64,000 nucleotides of DNA from Pseudomonas sp. MWU16-30317 (GCF_020515695.1 NZ_JAIWJA010000008.1:62001-126000), one strand, 5' to 3'. Shown: positions 16,198-25,175, numbered from the stretch's first letter. Numbers and translations are program-made. Notes: generated by a model from the sequence alone, not told the origin.

Positions 16198-18141
16198 TCA
16201 ATACTTGAACCGCCCTACCAACTCATTCAACTCCCCGCTAATCCCGGTCAACCGATCCGAATCGCTCTGCGCCGAATGCGCCAGCTCTTCCACCAACTGC
16301 GCATCGGCATGAATCTGCGCGATATGGCGGTTGATGTCCTCGGCCACCTGATGCTGCTCCTCGGCCGCGGTGGCGATCTGTGTGTTCTGATCGCGAATCG
16401 AATCCACCGAATGGCGGATCTTGTCGAAGCTGTCGCGGGCCAGCTGGATGCGCTCGACGCTGGTCTGCGACATCTGCACGCTGCCTTGCATCTGCCTGGT
16501 CACTTCCTGGGTGCGCCGTGCCAGGTTGCCGAGCAGGCTGTCGATCTCGCCGGTGGAGTCGGCGGTGCGCCGCGCCAGGGCCCGGACTTCGTCGGCGACC
16601 ACGGCGAAACCGCGGCCCTGATCGCCAGCGCGGGCGGCCTCGATGGCGGCGTTGAGCGCGAGCAGGTTGGTTTGCTCGGCGATCGAACGAATGGTGTCGA
16701 GGATGGTGTTGATGTTCTTGCTGTCCTGCTCGAGCGCCTGCATGGTCTGGGTCGATTGCTGCAGGTTGTCGCTCAGTTGCATGACGCTGCCGGTGGCTTC
16801 GCCGATGTGCTGCTGGCCATCGTACACGTCGCGGTAGCCCGCATCAGCGCTGGACGCAGCCTGGCTGGCGGAGCGGGCCACTTCGTTGGCGGTGGCGACC
16901 ATCTCGTTGAAGGCGGTGCTGACCAGCTCGACGGCCTCGCGCTGACGCCCGGCGGCGTCGTTCATGTTGTGGGCGACCTGGCTACTGCCGGCAGCGGCCT
17001 GTTGCAGGTCGGACGAGGCGCTGCCGATACGCCGCACCAGTTGGGCGATCATGCTCAAAAACTGGTTGAACCAGCTGGCCAGGGTGGCGGTTTCGTCCTT
17101 GCCTTGCACGGTGAGGCTGCGGGTCAGGTCGCCTTCGCCCTGGGCGATTTCCTGCAGGCCGCCGGCGACACTGCGGATCGGCCGCACGATCATTCCGGCG
17201 AAACTGGCGCCGACGATGGCGAAGATGATCGCCAGCACCGCGGCGATGCCTGCGATCAGCCAGGTCAGGTGCGAGGCCTTGGCCATCACTTCGTCTTGCT
17301 TGATCAGGCCGATGAAGCGCCAGCCCAGGCTCTCGGAGGTGTAAATGTTGACCATGTACGGCACGCCGTCGATGTCGATTTTGGTCACACCGTTACCGCT
17401 GTTGGCGAGGGCGGCGTAGTTGGGGCCCAGGTCGGCGAGGGACTTGAAGTTGTGTTTGGCATCGCTGGGGTCGACCAGCACGTTGCCGTTGGCTTCGACC
17501 AGCATCAGGTAGCCGCTGTCGCCGAGCTTGATGTGCTTGACCAGTTCGGTCAGTTGCTTGAGCGACACGTCCAGCCCCACCACGCCCAAGGTATTGCCGT
17601 TGGCGTCGTCGATGGTGTGCACGTTGCCAAGCAGCACCACGTCGTCCGGCGCCCAGTAGTAGGCCGAGGTGCGCAGGCCTTTGCACGGTGCGGTAAGGGC
17701 AGTTTTGTACCAGGGGCGAACGCGCGGGTCGTAATTGGTCAGTTTGGCGTCGTCGGGCCAGCTGACATAGCCGCCGTCCTTGAGACCCACGGACAGGTAA
17801 GCGGTGCTCGGATGGCTCTTGGCAAAGTCGCCAAACAGCTGCAGCAGTTGCTTGCCGCTATCGGTCATGGGGATTTGCGCGGCATCGGCGCCGCTGTAGT
17901 TTTTCAGATCCTTGATGCCCGCGATGCGTGGGTCCTTGGCAAGGTATTCGACGTTCTGGCTGATGCCGTCGAAGAATTGCTTCATGCCGTTGTCGATCTG
18001 CCGGATCTCCCGGCCACTGCTGTCGAGAAAATCGGCTTGCGCCGCATCGCGCAGGTTCAGCACGACGAGCACCGCCACCAGGATAACCGGCAGGCACGCG
18101 ACGGCCGCGAAAGCCCAGGTCAGCTTGTGTTTGATATTCAT
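16198..18141 (-). CDS. Methyl-accepting chemotaxis protein with dCache sensor
   Basis: A 647-residue chemoreceptor. TM1 is at about residues 8-28. A periplasmic double-Cache domain follows (VRPWYKTALTAP, GVVGLDVSLKQLTELV, SGYLMLVEANGNVLV), as in amino-acid or organic-acid sensors, then TM2 near residue 290, a HAMP domain and a full signalling hairpin. The hairpin tip matches the invariant family core (DQGRGFAVVADEVRALA). ATG at 18141 places TM1 correctly; the longer frame is not membrane-like. It would signal through CheW/CheA to the flagella. The ligand is unknown, and it is monocistronic. Confidence 0.93.
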   Translation of the reverse strand: MNIKHKLTWAFAAVACLPVILVAVLVVLNLRDAAQADFLDSSGREIRQIDNGMKQFFDGISQNVEYLAKDPRIAGIKDLKNYSGADAAQIPMTDSGKQLLQLFGDFAKSHPSTAYLSVGLKDGGYVSWPDDAKLTNYDPRVRPWYKTALTAPCKGLRTSAYYWAPDDVVLLGNVHTIDDANGNTLGVVGLDVSLKQLTELVKHIKLGDSGYLMLVEANGNVLVDPSDAKHNFKSLADLGPNYAALANSGNGVTKIDIDGVPYMVNIYTSESLGWRFIGLIKQDEVMAKASHLTWLIAGIAAVLAIIFAIVGASFAGMIVRPIRSVAGGLQEIAQGEGDLTRSLTVQGKDETATLASWFNQFLSMIAQLVRRIGSASSDLQQAAAGSSQVAHNMNDAAGRQREAVELVSTAFNEMVATANEVARSASQAASSADAGYRDVYDGQQHIGEATGSVMQLSDNLQQSTQTMQALEQDSKNINTILDTIRSIAEQTNLLALNAAIEAARAGDQGRGFAVVADEVRALARRTADSTGEIDSLLGNLARRTQEVTRQMQGSVQMSQTSVERIQLARDSFDKIRHSVDSIRDQNTQIATAAEEQHQVAEDINRHIAQIHADAQLVEELAHSAQSDSDRLTGISGELNELVGRFKY

Positions 18142-18378
18142 GACTTCTTCCGCAGGTATTTGGGCGTATCGGGATCGGCAGAAAGGCAAGTCAGCTAGGC
18201 AGCGTCGCGTTTTATCAGCAGGACAGCGCCCACGCGTACACACCATTTATCGGCAGCAAGGGCAGGGACTTTAGGTACGCCAGGGGACATCGGCGCGGGC
18301 GTCATGATACAAAGTGGCTCAATGACTACAGGGCAGTGCATGAGCGCCGCCCCGGCCCGCCCGACCACAGGAGCTGAC

Positions 18379-19164
18379 ATGCAAGACGCTGATTTCGACC
18401 CGAGCGCCACCGCCTCGATCCTCGCACAGGCCTGGAGCAGTGGCGACTTGTTGACCGCACTGGCGGCCGGCAACAAACCCGAGACCCTGGAGCAGGGCTA
18501 TGCCGCTCAGGACCATCTGTTCCAACTGGCCGGCGGCACCCGCGCGGGTTGGAAGCTCGGCGTCGGCAGCCCGGCGGCCATGCGCGGGGCCAACCTGTCG
18601 CGGCCGCTGGTCGGGCAGCTCGAGCGCGCACGGCTGCACAGCAGTGGCGTGCAGCTGAGCCTGCCGGCCTATACCCCGGTGACCATTGAATGCGAAATCG
18701 CCTTCGTGCTCGATCGCGACCTGCCGCCGCTGCCCGGACGAAAAATCGACGCCGCCGATATTCGCAGCACCTGTGTGACCTTCGAGGTGGTGCGCTCGCG
18801 TTTCGTCGACCGCAAGACCGTGGGCTGGCCAAGCTTTACCGCCGACAACGTCGGCTTCGAGGCCCTGGTGGTCGGTCAAACCCTGTGTCAGGGCCTTGAT
18901 CCAGAAGTCATGCGCCAGTTGGCCGAAAACGTGGTCGTCTATCTCAATGGCGAACCCCGGGCCAAAGGCCTGTTCGACGACACCGCGACCGATCCGCTCA
19001 ATTCCCTTGCAGCGTTGTACGAACATGCCGCGCAACGCGGCGAAACGCTGAGGGCCGGTGACATCATCACCACCGGTGCCATGTGCGAGGCATTCGACAT
19101 CAGTGGTCCAGGCCACAAACTGGCGGCCCGCTACTTCGATAACGAGCTGACGTTTTCGTTTTGA
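18379..19164 (+). CDS. 2-keto-4-pentenoate hydratase / FAH-fold protein
   Basis: A 261-residue protein of the fumarylacetoacetate-hydrolase fold, MhpD/hydratase branch. It shows RAGWKLGVGSPAAM, the metal-binding Glu pair in IECEIAFVLDRDLP, and FEVVRSRFVD in the right order. Relatives hydrate 2-hydroxypenta-2,4-dienoate in meta-cleavage pathways or decarboxylate 4-oxalocrotonate with Mg2+. No other meta-cleavage gene is adjacent, so the substrate is open. ATG at 18379 has a clean GGAG 6 bases upstream; the extension to 18304 is unsupported. It converges with the dehalogenase-like gene, with only one base between the stops. Confidence 0.8.
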   Translation: MQDADFDPSATASILAQAWSSGDLLTALAAGNKPETLEQGYAAQDHLFQLAGGTRAGWKLGVGSPAAMRGANLSRPLVGQLERARLHSSGVQLSLPAYTPVTIECEIAFVLDRDLPPLPGRKIDAADIRSTCVTFEVVRSRFVDRKTVGWPSFTADNVGFEALVVGQTLCQGLDPEVMRQLAENVVVYLNGEPRAKGLFDDTATDPLNSLAALYEHAAQRGETLRAGDIITTGAMCEAFDISGPGHKLAARYFDNELTFSF

Positions 19165-19165
19165 T

Positions 19166-20092
19166 TCATGCTGGCCGCTCCTCGCCGGATAAACCCGGCG
19201 GCGAGGACCGGTCGAGCAAAAACGGCAACAGCGCCTTCATGACTTCATCTGGCGATTCTTCAGGTTGAAGATGCCCGCCCTTTATCGCCTCGCCCCGCAC
19301 ATCTCGCGCCCATTTGCCCCAGATGGCCAACGGGGAGTGCGCGCCCGCATAAGTCTTCGGCCATAACACCAGCACTGGGCATGGCAGTTGGCGGCCGGCA
19401 GCGCGGTCGGCGGCGTCATGTTCCGTGTCCTCGTTGGCCGCTGCTCGATAATCTTCACACATGGCATGCCGGACCGAGGGCTGGCGAAACGCTGTGACAT
19501 AGGCGTCCAATGCCTGCGGATCGATGTTAGCCAGGTCCCCAGCCATCTTGCTCAAGGCGTTCTTGATAAAAGCCTCCGGGTCGACGGCCAGCAGGCGCTC
19601 CGGCAGGTCGAAGGGCTGAGCCAGAAAGAACCAATGGAAATTGGCCAGCGCAAACGGCTTGTCCATTGCCTCCCAGACATCCAGGGTCGGCATCACGGTC
19701 AGCGAGGCATAGCGCGTGACTCGCTGCGGGTGATCCAGCGCCATCCGGTAGCCCGCGCGAGCACCACGGTCGTGGCCCACGACCGCGAAGCGTGAGTGGC
19801 CGAGCTGTTCCATCATCTCGACCAGCGCTTGCGCGACGCGCCTTTTGCTCCAGCGCGGCTGATCGGCCACGGTGCGGCTGGCGCCATAACCCGGCAGATC
19901 CGGGGCGATGACGGTGAAATAGCGGGCGAGCCGTGGGGCGATATAGCGCCACGTGACGTGAGTTTGCGGATAGCCATGCAGCAACAGCAGTGGCGGCCCG
20001 GCACCGCCGATCACGCCCTTGAAGGCCACATCGCTGGTATTGACCTGCAATGGCGCAAAGCCGGGGAACAGTTCGGGGATAGCGTCAGCCAT
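19166..20092 (-). CDS. Haloacetate (fluoroacetate) dehalogenase-like alpha/beta hydrolase
   Basis: A 308-residue alpha/beta hydrolase. The nucleophile is Asp108 in VVGHDRGARAGYRMALDHP. The two Arg of that motif (R109, R112) correspond to the carboxylate-binding Arg pair of fluoroacetate dehalogenase. NFHWFFLAQP (H153, W154) and the Tyr of CEDYRA match the halide-pocket His-Trp-Tyr of that enzyme, and the catalytic His is in KGGHLQPEE. It should cleave C-halogen bonds of haloacetates by ester formation with Asp. ATG at 20092 has GGAG 6 bases upstream, and the upstream alternative at 20104 overlaps the preceding stop. It is co-transcribed with the secreted hydrolase at 20104. Confidence 0.82.
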   Translation of the reverse strand: MADAIPELFPGFAPLQVNTSDVAFKGVIGGAGPPLLLLHGYPQTHVTWRYIAPRLARYFTVIAPDLPGYGASRTVADQPRWSKRRVAQALVEMMEQLGHSRFAVVGHDRGARAGYRMALDHPQRVTRYASLTVMPTLDVWEAMDKPFALANFHWFFLAQPFDLPERLLAVDPEAFIKNALSKMAGDLANIDPQALDAYVTAFRQPSVRHAMCEDYRAAANEDTEHDAADRAAGRQLPCPVLVLWPKTYAGAHSPLAIWGKWARDVRGEAIKGGHLQPEESPDEVMKALLPFLLDRSSPPGLSGEERPA

Positions 20093-20103
20093 GGTCGTCT
20101 CCA

Positions 20104-21012
20104 TCAATGGATCGCGCTGGAATCGACAAAACCTGCGAGGTCGCGGTTGAAGCGCGCGGCCTCCTCGAGGAAGGGCGCATGCCCTGAGTTCGCATACACA
20201 ATGCTCGTGGCCCGAGGATTGAGCTGTTTGGCGCGTGCGATCGCGGACTTTGTTTGTACCAGCGCATCCTGCGCGCCATAGAGCAATAGCACCGGGACCG
20301 TGGCACCGCCAAGCGCTTTGACCGCATCGACATCCATCGACTGTACCGCCCGCTGCATATCCCAGGAGGCCATCGCTGCATTGGCGAACAGCCGTTCGAA
20401 GGTACTGCGATCAGGCTGGGTGTGAAAGCACAGGCCGAGAAATTCTCGGACGGTATCGAGGTGAGTCTTCAGGTCTGGGGCGTTGAGATCCTGATACACC
20501 TGTGGGTGGGCCACGATCTGCTCCGGCTTGAGTTCGATCACCCCATCGACATACACGGCACCGCCAATCTGGCCGTCACCGTATCTGGCCAGATAGTTGG
20601 ATATCACTGCACCGCCCAGGGACCACCCCACAAGCATCGGCCTGGTCACCTTTGCCGCCTGCATGACGACAGCCAGGTCATCGGCCCAGCGGTGCCCTTC
20701 GGCGTAGGCCTGGGCATTTACCGGTTTGCCGGACAGTCCGTGACCGCGCAGGTCGTAGGTGATCATCCGATAGCGTTGCAACTCGGGGGCGTTCACCTGG
20801 TTGTCCCAATTCAGGTGACTGCCCAGCAGACCATGAATGAAGACGATGGCAGGTCCGCTGGGGTTTCCGGACTCCTGGACGGCCAATGTCACCCCATCCG
20901 GCGTTGTGACGTTGTAGCTGATGCGCTCGGCATGGGCGACGCTTGCGGTGGCCGCCAAGGCGCCGCACAAGATCAAGGTAGACAGATTTTTGAACAGGGC
21001 AGGGGTAGGCAT
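20104..21012 (-). CDS. Secreted alpha/beta hydrolase
   Basis: A 302-residue alpha/beta hydrolase with a Sec signal peptide of about 25 residues (hydrophobic LSTLILCGALAATASVAHA). It has the oxyanion motif FIHGLLGSH, the nucleophile elbow GWSLGG (Ser), the acid in LLYGAQDALV and the His in NSGHAPFLE. It is an esterase, lactonase or chloroperoxidase-like enzyme of the periplasm; the substrate is not identifiable. ATG at 21012 is chosen because it yields the signal peptide directly. It is transcribed divergently from a MerR gene, with a MerR-type promoter (21044-21074) immediately upstream. The dehalogenase-like gene follows in the same operon. Confidence 0.83.
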   Translation of the reverse strand: MPTPALFKNLSTLILCGALAATASVAHAERISYNVTTPDGVTLAVQESGNPSGPAIVFIHGLLGSHLNWDNQVNAPELQRYRMITYDLRGHGLSGKPVNAQAYAEGHRWADDLAVVMQAAKVTRPMLVGWSLGGAVISNYLARYGDGQIGGAVYVDGVIELKPEQIVAHPQVYQDLNAPDLKTHLDTVREFLGLCFHTQPDRSTFERLFANAAMASWDMQRAVQSMDVDAVKALGGATVPVLLLYGAQDALVQTKSAIARAKQLNPRATSIVYANSGHAPFLEEAARFNRDLAGFVDSSAIH

Positions 21013-21043
21013 GGGGTGACTCCAGATCGGGTAGAGAGGATCA

Positions 21044-21074
21044 GTCTCAACCCTCACTCCGGTGTGAGGGTCAA
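21044..21074 (-). promoter_or_regulatory. MerR-type promoter/operator for the two-hydrolase operon
   Basis: On the minus strand TTGACC (21074-21069) serves as -35. A 22-bp near-perfect palindrome, ACCCTCAC (21050-21057) and GTGAGGGT (21064-21071), fills an extended spacer of 19-20 bases before a weak -10 near 21043-21049. Overlong spacers with a central dyad are the hallmark of MerR-family activation. The MerR gene starts 58 bases away on the other strand. Confidence 0.72.
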
Positions 21075-21131
21075 GGCAAAGATGCTACTGTGTGGCGCTG
21101 TTCCTCAGATCTCCCATCAGGTCCCGTTGCC

Positions 21132-21518
21132 ATGACCCAACCGACCCTGCACCGTGCGATGAGCATTGGCGAACTGGCCCGCCAGACAGGCGCCAGTGTG
21201 CGTTCTATTCGCCATTACGATGAGCAGGGGCTGCTAGGGTCCACTCGCAGTGCAAACGGCTACCGATCCTTTACGGCGGCGGCTGTCACCCAGGTCAGGC
21301 AAATCCAGCGCCTGATCGCCACAGGCTTCAGCCTGGCCGAAATCCGTGGTTTCCCCGACTGCATGCGCATGATCGAAGGCGCCAGTGCCTGCCCTGAAAC
21401 GTCTGCCGCGCAGCGACAGCGTCTGCAATCCATAGAACAGCAGATCGCCGAACTTGAAGATCGGCGCGCACGCTTGTTGCACATGCTGTCGGAAGGTGCG
21501 TCGCCAGCGCCGGAGTGA
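21132..21518 (+). CDS. MerR family transcriptional regulator
   Basis: A 128-residue MerR regulator. The N-terminal winged HTH reads MSIGELARQTGASVRSIRHYDEQGLL, with the RSIRHYDE and NGYRSF hallmarks. A coiled-coil dimerisation helix follows (RQRLQSIEQQIAELEDRRARL). The short C-terminus has Cys at DCMRM and ACPE, but I see no classical metal-binding loop. ATG at 21132 is used; the upstream extension to 21090 is not HTH-like. It is divergent from the secreted-hydrolase operon and its dyad operator, and probably activates that operon by DNA untwisting. Confidence 0.9.
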   Translation: MTQPTLHRAMSIGELARQTGASVRSIRHYDEQGLLGSTRSANGYRSFTAAAVTQVRQIQRLIATGFSLAEIRGFPDCMRMIEGASACPETSAAQRQRLQSIEQQIAELEDRRARLLHMLSEGASPAPE

Positions 21519-21678
21519 CGGACAGATCCGCCTCGCTGTCTTCCACTCTTGCCGGCAGGTGCGCCGCCGACAGCCCATATGTCACAAAGTGTTTCACCAT
21601 TTCCTCTGATCTTGTACGATAACGTACCTGTGTTTTTTGCAGGTCTACAATTTCAATAAAAGCTGGGGAAACCGACCT

Positions 21679-22818
21679 GTGATCATTCGCAGCATCGAAG
21701 TCATCCGCATCAGTATGCCGTTCACCGCGGGCACCGAATCGCGGCGCAATCTGGGCGAGGCCAAGGACGATGACGCCTTCAACGCCGCCTCGCCGCGTCA
21801 CCGGCGTATGGAAAGCCTGATGCTCAAGATCACCACCGACACCGGGCGAGTGGGCTGGGGCGAAGCGTTCGGACACGGTTCCAACCCGGTGACGTTCAAA
21901 GCGTTGTCCGATGTCGTCGGGCCGATGTTTATCGGCACTCGGCTCGAGGACCGCGAGCAGACACTGGAGAAGGCGCGCCGTGCTGTGCATGGGTTTGGCT
22001 CGACCGGGGCAATGGTCTACGCGCTCTCGGGCATCGACATTGCCTTGTGGGACCTCGCCGCGCAGGTCGCCGACGTGCCGCTGTATCAACTGCTCGGCGG
22101 CGTTGCGCGCACCCTGGAGTTGTATGCCAGCCTGGTCAGTTACGGCAACGATCCTGACGAAGTGCGCCGCCAGGTCAGCCGCGCTCGCGCGCTGGGCTTT
22201 CGCAAGATCAAACTGCATGAGACCGAGGTCGACGCCATTGCCGCAGCCCGCGAGGCATTGCCGGTGGCGGCGGGCGAGTTGATGGTCGACGTCAATTGCC
22301 CGTGGTCGGTCGCCCTGGCCAGCGATGTCGCCCAGCGCTTGCGCAGCCTGGAGTTGACCTGGCTCGAAGAGCCCGTTTGGCCACCTGATGATATCGCCGG
22401 CCTGGCCGAGGTGCGGCGCCAGGGTGTGCCGTTGTCGGCTGGCGAGAACGCGGCCGGGGTGCAAGGTATCAAGGCGCTGCTCGAACAGCAGGCGATCGAT
22501 GTGGTGCAACCCAGTGTGGCCAAGATCGGTGGCATCAGCGCCATGCTCCAGGTGTTCGATCTGGCGCAGCAGCATGGCGTGAAGGTCGTCCCCCATTGCT
22601 TCTATTTCGGCCCTGGCCTGTTGGCCGTGGCGCACCTGTGCACCTTGCTGCCTGCCGATGTCGCCGTGGAGGTGCCGTTCATCGAGTTCGAGCGCCTGTT
22701 GTTCCCGGCCCTGGCGTTCACGCCGCGCATGGAGTTGCCAACCGCTGCAGGGCTCGGCATTGCGCCTGATCTGCAGGTGATCGAAGACTACTGCGTCGAG
22801 CGCGTGGTGCTCCTCTAA
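21679..22818 (+). CDS. Mandelate racemase/muconate-lactonizing (enolase superfamily) enzyme
   Basis: A 379-residue enolase-superfamily enzyme. It has the N-terminal capping domain, then a barrel with the KxK acid/base motif (FRKIKLHETE), metal ligands Asp in MVDVNCPW, Glu in WLEEPVWPPDD and Glu in SAGENAAG, then KIGGI and a late His in VPHCFYFGPG. This arrangement fits the MR subgroup, acting as racemase or acid-sugar dehydratase. I favour GTG at 21679, giving a family-like N-terminus with GGGGA about 12 bases upstream; an ATG at 21637 is possible. The next gene is an anion-symporter-type MFS carrier, as in acid-sugar catabolic pairs. Confidence 0.87.
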   Translation: MIIRSIEVIRISMPFTAGTESRRNLGEAKDDDAFNAASPRHRRMESLMLKITTDTGRVGWGEAFGHGSNPVTFKALSDVVGPMFIGTRLEDREQTLEKARRAVHGFGSTGAMVYALSGIDIALWDLAAQVADVPLYQLLGGVARTLELYASLVSYGNDPDEVRRQVSRARALGFRKIKLHETEVDAIAAAREALPVAAGELMVDVNCPWSVALASDVAQRLRSLELTWLEEPVWPPDDIAGLAEVRRQGVPLSAGENAAGVQGIKALLEQQAIDVVQPSVAKIGGISAMLQVFDLAQQHGVKVVPHCFYFGPGLLAVAHLCTLLPADVAVEVPFIEFERLLFPALAFTPRMELPTAAGLGIAPDLQVIEDYCVERVVLL

Positions 22819-22862
22819 AACCGTTCAGTTGTGTCATCAACAACAATAAAGGCCATAGAAAA

Positions 22863-24146
22863 ATGAAAGGCAATTACCGCTGGTACATCGCCGGCTTGCT
22901 GTTCTTCGCCGGCATGCTCAACTACCTCGACCGTGCGGCGCTGTCGGTGGTCGCCCCTCTGCTCAAGAGCGAGTTGCATATTGATGACGCGCAAATGGGC
23001 TTTATCTTCAGCAGCTTCTTCGTTGGCTATTGCGCGCTGTGTTTCATCGGCGGCTGGGCAGCCGACAAGTACGGGCCAAAGAAGGTATTTGCCTGGGCGG
23101 CGGGCACCTGGTCGATATTCTGCGGGCTGACCGCCGCGATCACCGGTTACGTCCAATTGCTGGTGTTCCGCGTGTTGTTCGGCATGGGCGAGGGCCCGAT
23201 GGGCACCACCACCAACAAGGCGATTACCAACTGGTTCCCTCGCGAAGAGGCCGGGCGAGCGCTGGGTTTCACCAACTGCGGGCAGCCTCTGGGCGCAGCG
23301 CTGGCCGGCCCGGTGGTCGGGTTGGTGGCCTATAACTTTGGCTGGCGCATCTCCTTTGTGGTGATCGCCGTGCTGGGGGCGTTGTGGTTGCTGGCCTGGT
23401 TGATGATCTTCAAGGACACCCCCGAGCAGCATCCGAAGGTGTCCGAGGCCGAGCGCCAGCTGATCCGTGCCAGCCGCGAAGAAGTGCTGGTCGACAACGT
23501 CAAGGAAGGCCGCAGCCTGTTCAGCTATATCTTCTCGGCGCCGGTACTGGCGGTAGCGACGGCATTTTTCTGCTTCAACTACGTGCTGTATTTCTTCCTG
23601 ACCTGGTTGCCCAGCTACTTCATGGACTACCAGCATCTGGATATCAAAAGCATGAGCATCATCGGCGTGATCCCTTGGTTGGGCGCAGCGGTGGGCTTTT
23701 TGGGCGGCGGGTTTCTCACCGACCTGCTCGGCAAGAAACTCGGCAATGTGATCCTCGCGCGCAAGATCATGCTCACTGTCGGGCTCGGCGTGGCGGCCGC
23801 TTGTGTGCTGATCACCACGCAAGTGGCCTCGCTGGGCATGGCGGTGGCATGCATCACCGTGTCCAGCGTGTTCCTGTTCGTGACCCCGCAGATCTGCTGG
23901 TCGTTGATCCAGGACATCGTGCCGAAAAATCGTGTCGGCGGCACTGGCGGCTTCGTCCATCTGCTAGCGAACCTGGCCGGGATCATCGCCCCCGCACTGA
24001 CCGGCATGGTGGTGCAGTTCGGCGGCGGCTATAACGTGGCGTTCGTTATCTCTGCCGCCGTGTGCGGTGTAGGCATGGTAGTGGTGATTCTGGCGGTGCG
24101 AGGCCACAGCCATCACCTGCCCACCGCAGCGGCAGTGACGCGCTGA
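22863..24146 (+). CDS. MFS transporter, anion:cation symporter family
   Basis: A 427-residue, 12-TM carrier. The N-terminus has NYLDRAALSVVAPLL in TM1, the hallmark of the ACS family (glucarate, galactonate, phthalate, hexuronate carriers). The loop 2-3 motif is GGWAADKYGPKKVF, and TM4 holds GMGEGPMGTTTNKAITNWFP. It sits 44 bases after the enolase-superfamily gene on the same strand. The likely role is uptake of the organic or sugar acid that this enzyme uses. Confidence 0.9.
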   Translation: MKGNYRWYIAGLLFFAGMLNYLDRAALSVVAPLLKSELHIDDAQMGFIFSSFFVGYCALCFIGGWAADKYGPKKVFAWAAGTWSIFCGLTAAITGYVQLLVFRVLFGMGEGPMGTTTNKAITNWFPREEAGRALGFTNCGQPLGAALAGPVVGLVAYNFGWRISFVVIAVLGALWLLAWLMIFKDTPEQHPKVSEAERQLIRASREEVLVDNVKEGRSLFSYIFSAPVLAVATAFFCFNYVLYFFLTWLPSYFMDYQHLDIKSMSIIGVIPWLGAAVGFLGGGFLTDLLGKKLGNVILARKIMLTVGLGVAAACVLITTQVASLGMAVACITVSSVFLFVTPQICWSLIQDIVPKNRVGGTGGFVHLLANLAGIIAPALTGMVVQFGGGYNVAFVISAAVCGVGMVVVILAVRGHSHHLPTAAAVTR

Positions 24147-24173
24147 CGGTGGCGGCAATCGGGCTGGGTGGGC

Positions 24174-25049
24174 TCAATCGATGGCATCACCCAGCACCGT
24201 GACGATCCGCTCGGCGATGTGCCCCACATGGGTTTCCAGCGCAAAGTGGCCCGTGTCCAGCAGCTCGACCACCGCGTTGGGATTGTCCCGCGCATAGGCT
24301 TCGGCGCCCGGCGCAATGAAGAACGGGTCGCCCTTGCCCCAGATGACCAGCGTCGGCAGCCGGGTATCACGGAAAAACTGCTGGAACGCCGGATACAGCG
24401 TCAGGTTGTTGCGGTAGTCGTAAAACAGGTCCAGCTGGATATCCCGATTACCCGGGCGCTCCATCAGCAGCGTGTCGAGATAATAGGCCTCGGGCGCGAT
24501 GGCCAGCGGGTCGGCGACCCCCTCCACATACTGGTAGCGAATGCCTTCAAGGGTGAGCACGGCATCATTGATGACCTGGCGATTTTGCGCAGTCGGCTCG
24601 GCCCAGTACTGGCGAATCGGTGCCCAGGCATCTCCCAACCCCTCCAGATACGCATTGCCGTTTTGCGAGATCAGCGCGCTGACCCGCTCGGGGTGCGCCA
24701 GTGCCAGGCGCAGGCCGGCGGGTGCGCCGTAATCGAAGACGTAAAGGGCGTAGCGTGTCAGCCCCAGCGCGTCGACGAAGGCCTCGAGGGTCTTGCCGAG
24801 GGCGTCGAAAGTGTAGACGTAGTTGCGCGCGGTCGGCACCTCGGTGAAGCCGAAACCGGGCAAGTCTGGCGCGATGATCCGGTACTTGTGCGCCAGCAGC
24901 GGAATCAGCTCGCGAAACTGATGGGACGAACTGGGGAAGCCGTGCAGCAGCAACAGCACGGGGGCATCGGCCGCGCCGGCTTCGCGGTAGAACACGCGAA
25001 GGCCATCGGCGTCGGCATATTTGTACGCAATCGGGGTGTGGTGGGTCAT
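24174..25049 (-). CDS. Alpha/beta hydrolase (epoxide hydrolase/haloalkane dehalogenase type)
   Basis: A 291-residue alpha/beta hydrolase with an Asp nucleophile (D106 in LYVFDYGAPAGLRLA). It has the oxyanion loop LHGFPSSSHQFR, the acid in IWGKGDPFF and the His in DTGHFALETH. The cap region has WAPIRQYWAEP. An Asp nucleophile indicates ester-intermediate chemistry on epoxides or halides rather than plain ester hydrolysis. ATG at 25049 is used (MTHHTP). It is divergent from a CGNR regulator, with two evenly spaced GTAAC-N20-GTTAC dyads between them, the first 11 bases upstream of the start codon. Confidence 0.85.
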   Translation of the reverse strand: MTHHTPIAYKYADADGLRVFYREAGAADAPVLLLLHGFPSSSHQFRELIPLLAHKYRIIAPDLPGFGFTEVPTARNYVYTFDALGKTLEAFVDALGLTRYALYVFDYGAPAGLRLALAHPERVSALISQNGNAYLEGLGDAWAPIRQYWAEPTAQNRQVINDAVLTLEGIRYQYVEGVADPLAIAPEAYYLDTLLMERPGNRDIQLDLFYDYRNNLTLYPAFQQFFRDTRLPTLVIWGKGDPFFIAPGAEAYARDNPNAVVELLDTGHFALETHVGHIAERIVTVLGDAID

Positions 25050-25060
25050 GGGACAGGTTC

Positions 25061-25145
25061 CTGTAACTTTCAAATATGGTTTTAGTGGTTACAGACTCAA
25101 TCTTTCATGGATTTGGTAACTGGTCAAATTGTTTTTATGGGTTAC
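25061..25145. promoter_or_regulatory. Twin dyads between the hydrolase and the CGNR regulator
   Basis: GTAAC (25063-25067) pairs with GTTAC (25088-25092), and GTAAC (25116-25120) pairs with GTTAC (25141-25145). Each pair has a 20-base spacer. The first pair extends to CTGTAAC/GTTACAG. The region is visibly AT-rich. Two copies of the same dyad in a divergent promoter suggest cooperative binding by the adjacent regulator. Confidence 0.55.
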
Positions 25146-25175
25146 AATTGCCGAATCGTACTTTGGATGACCACC

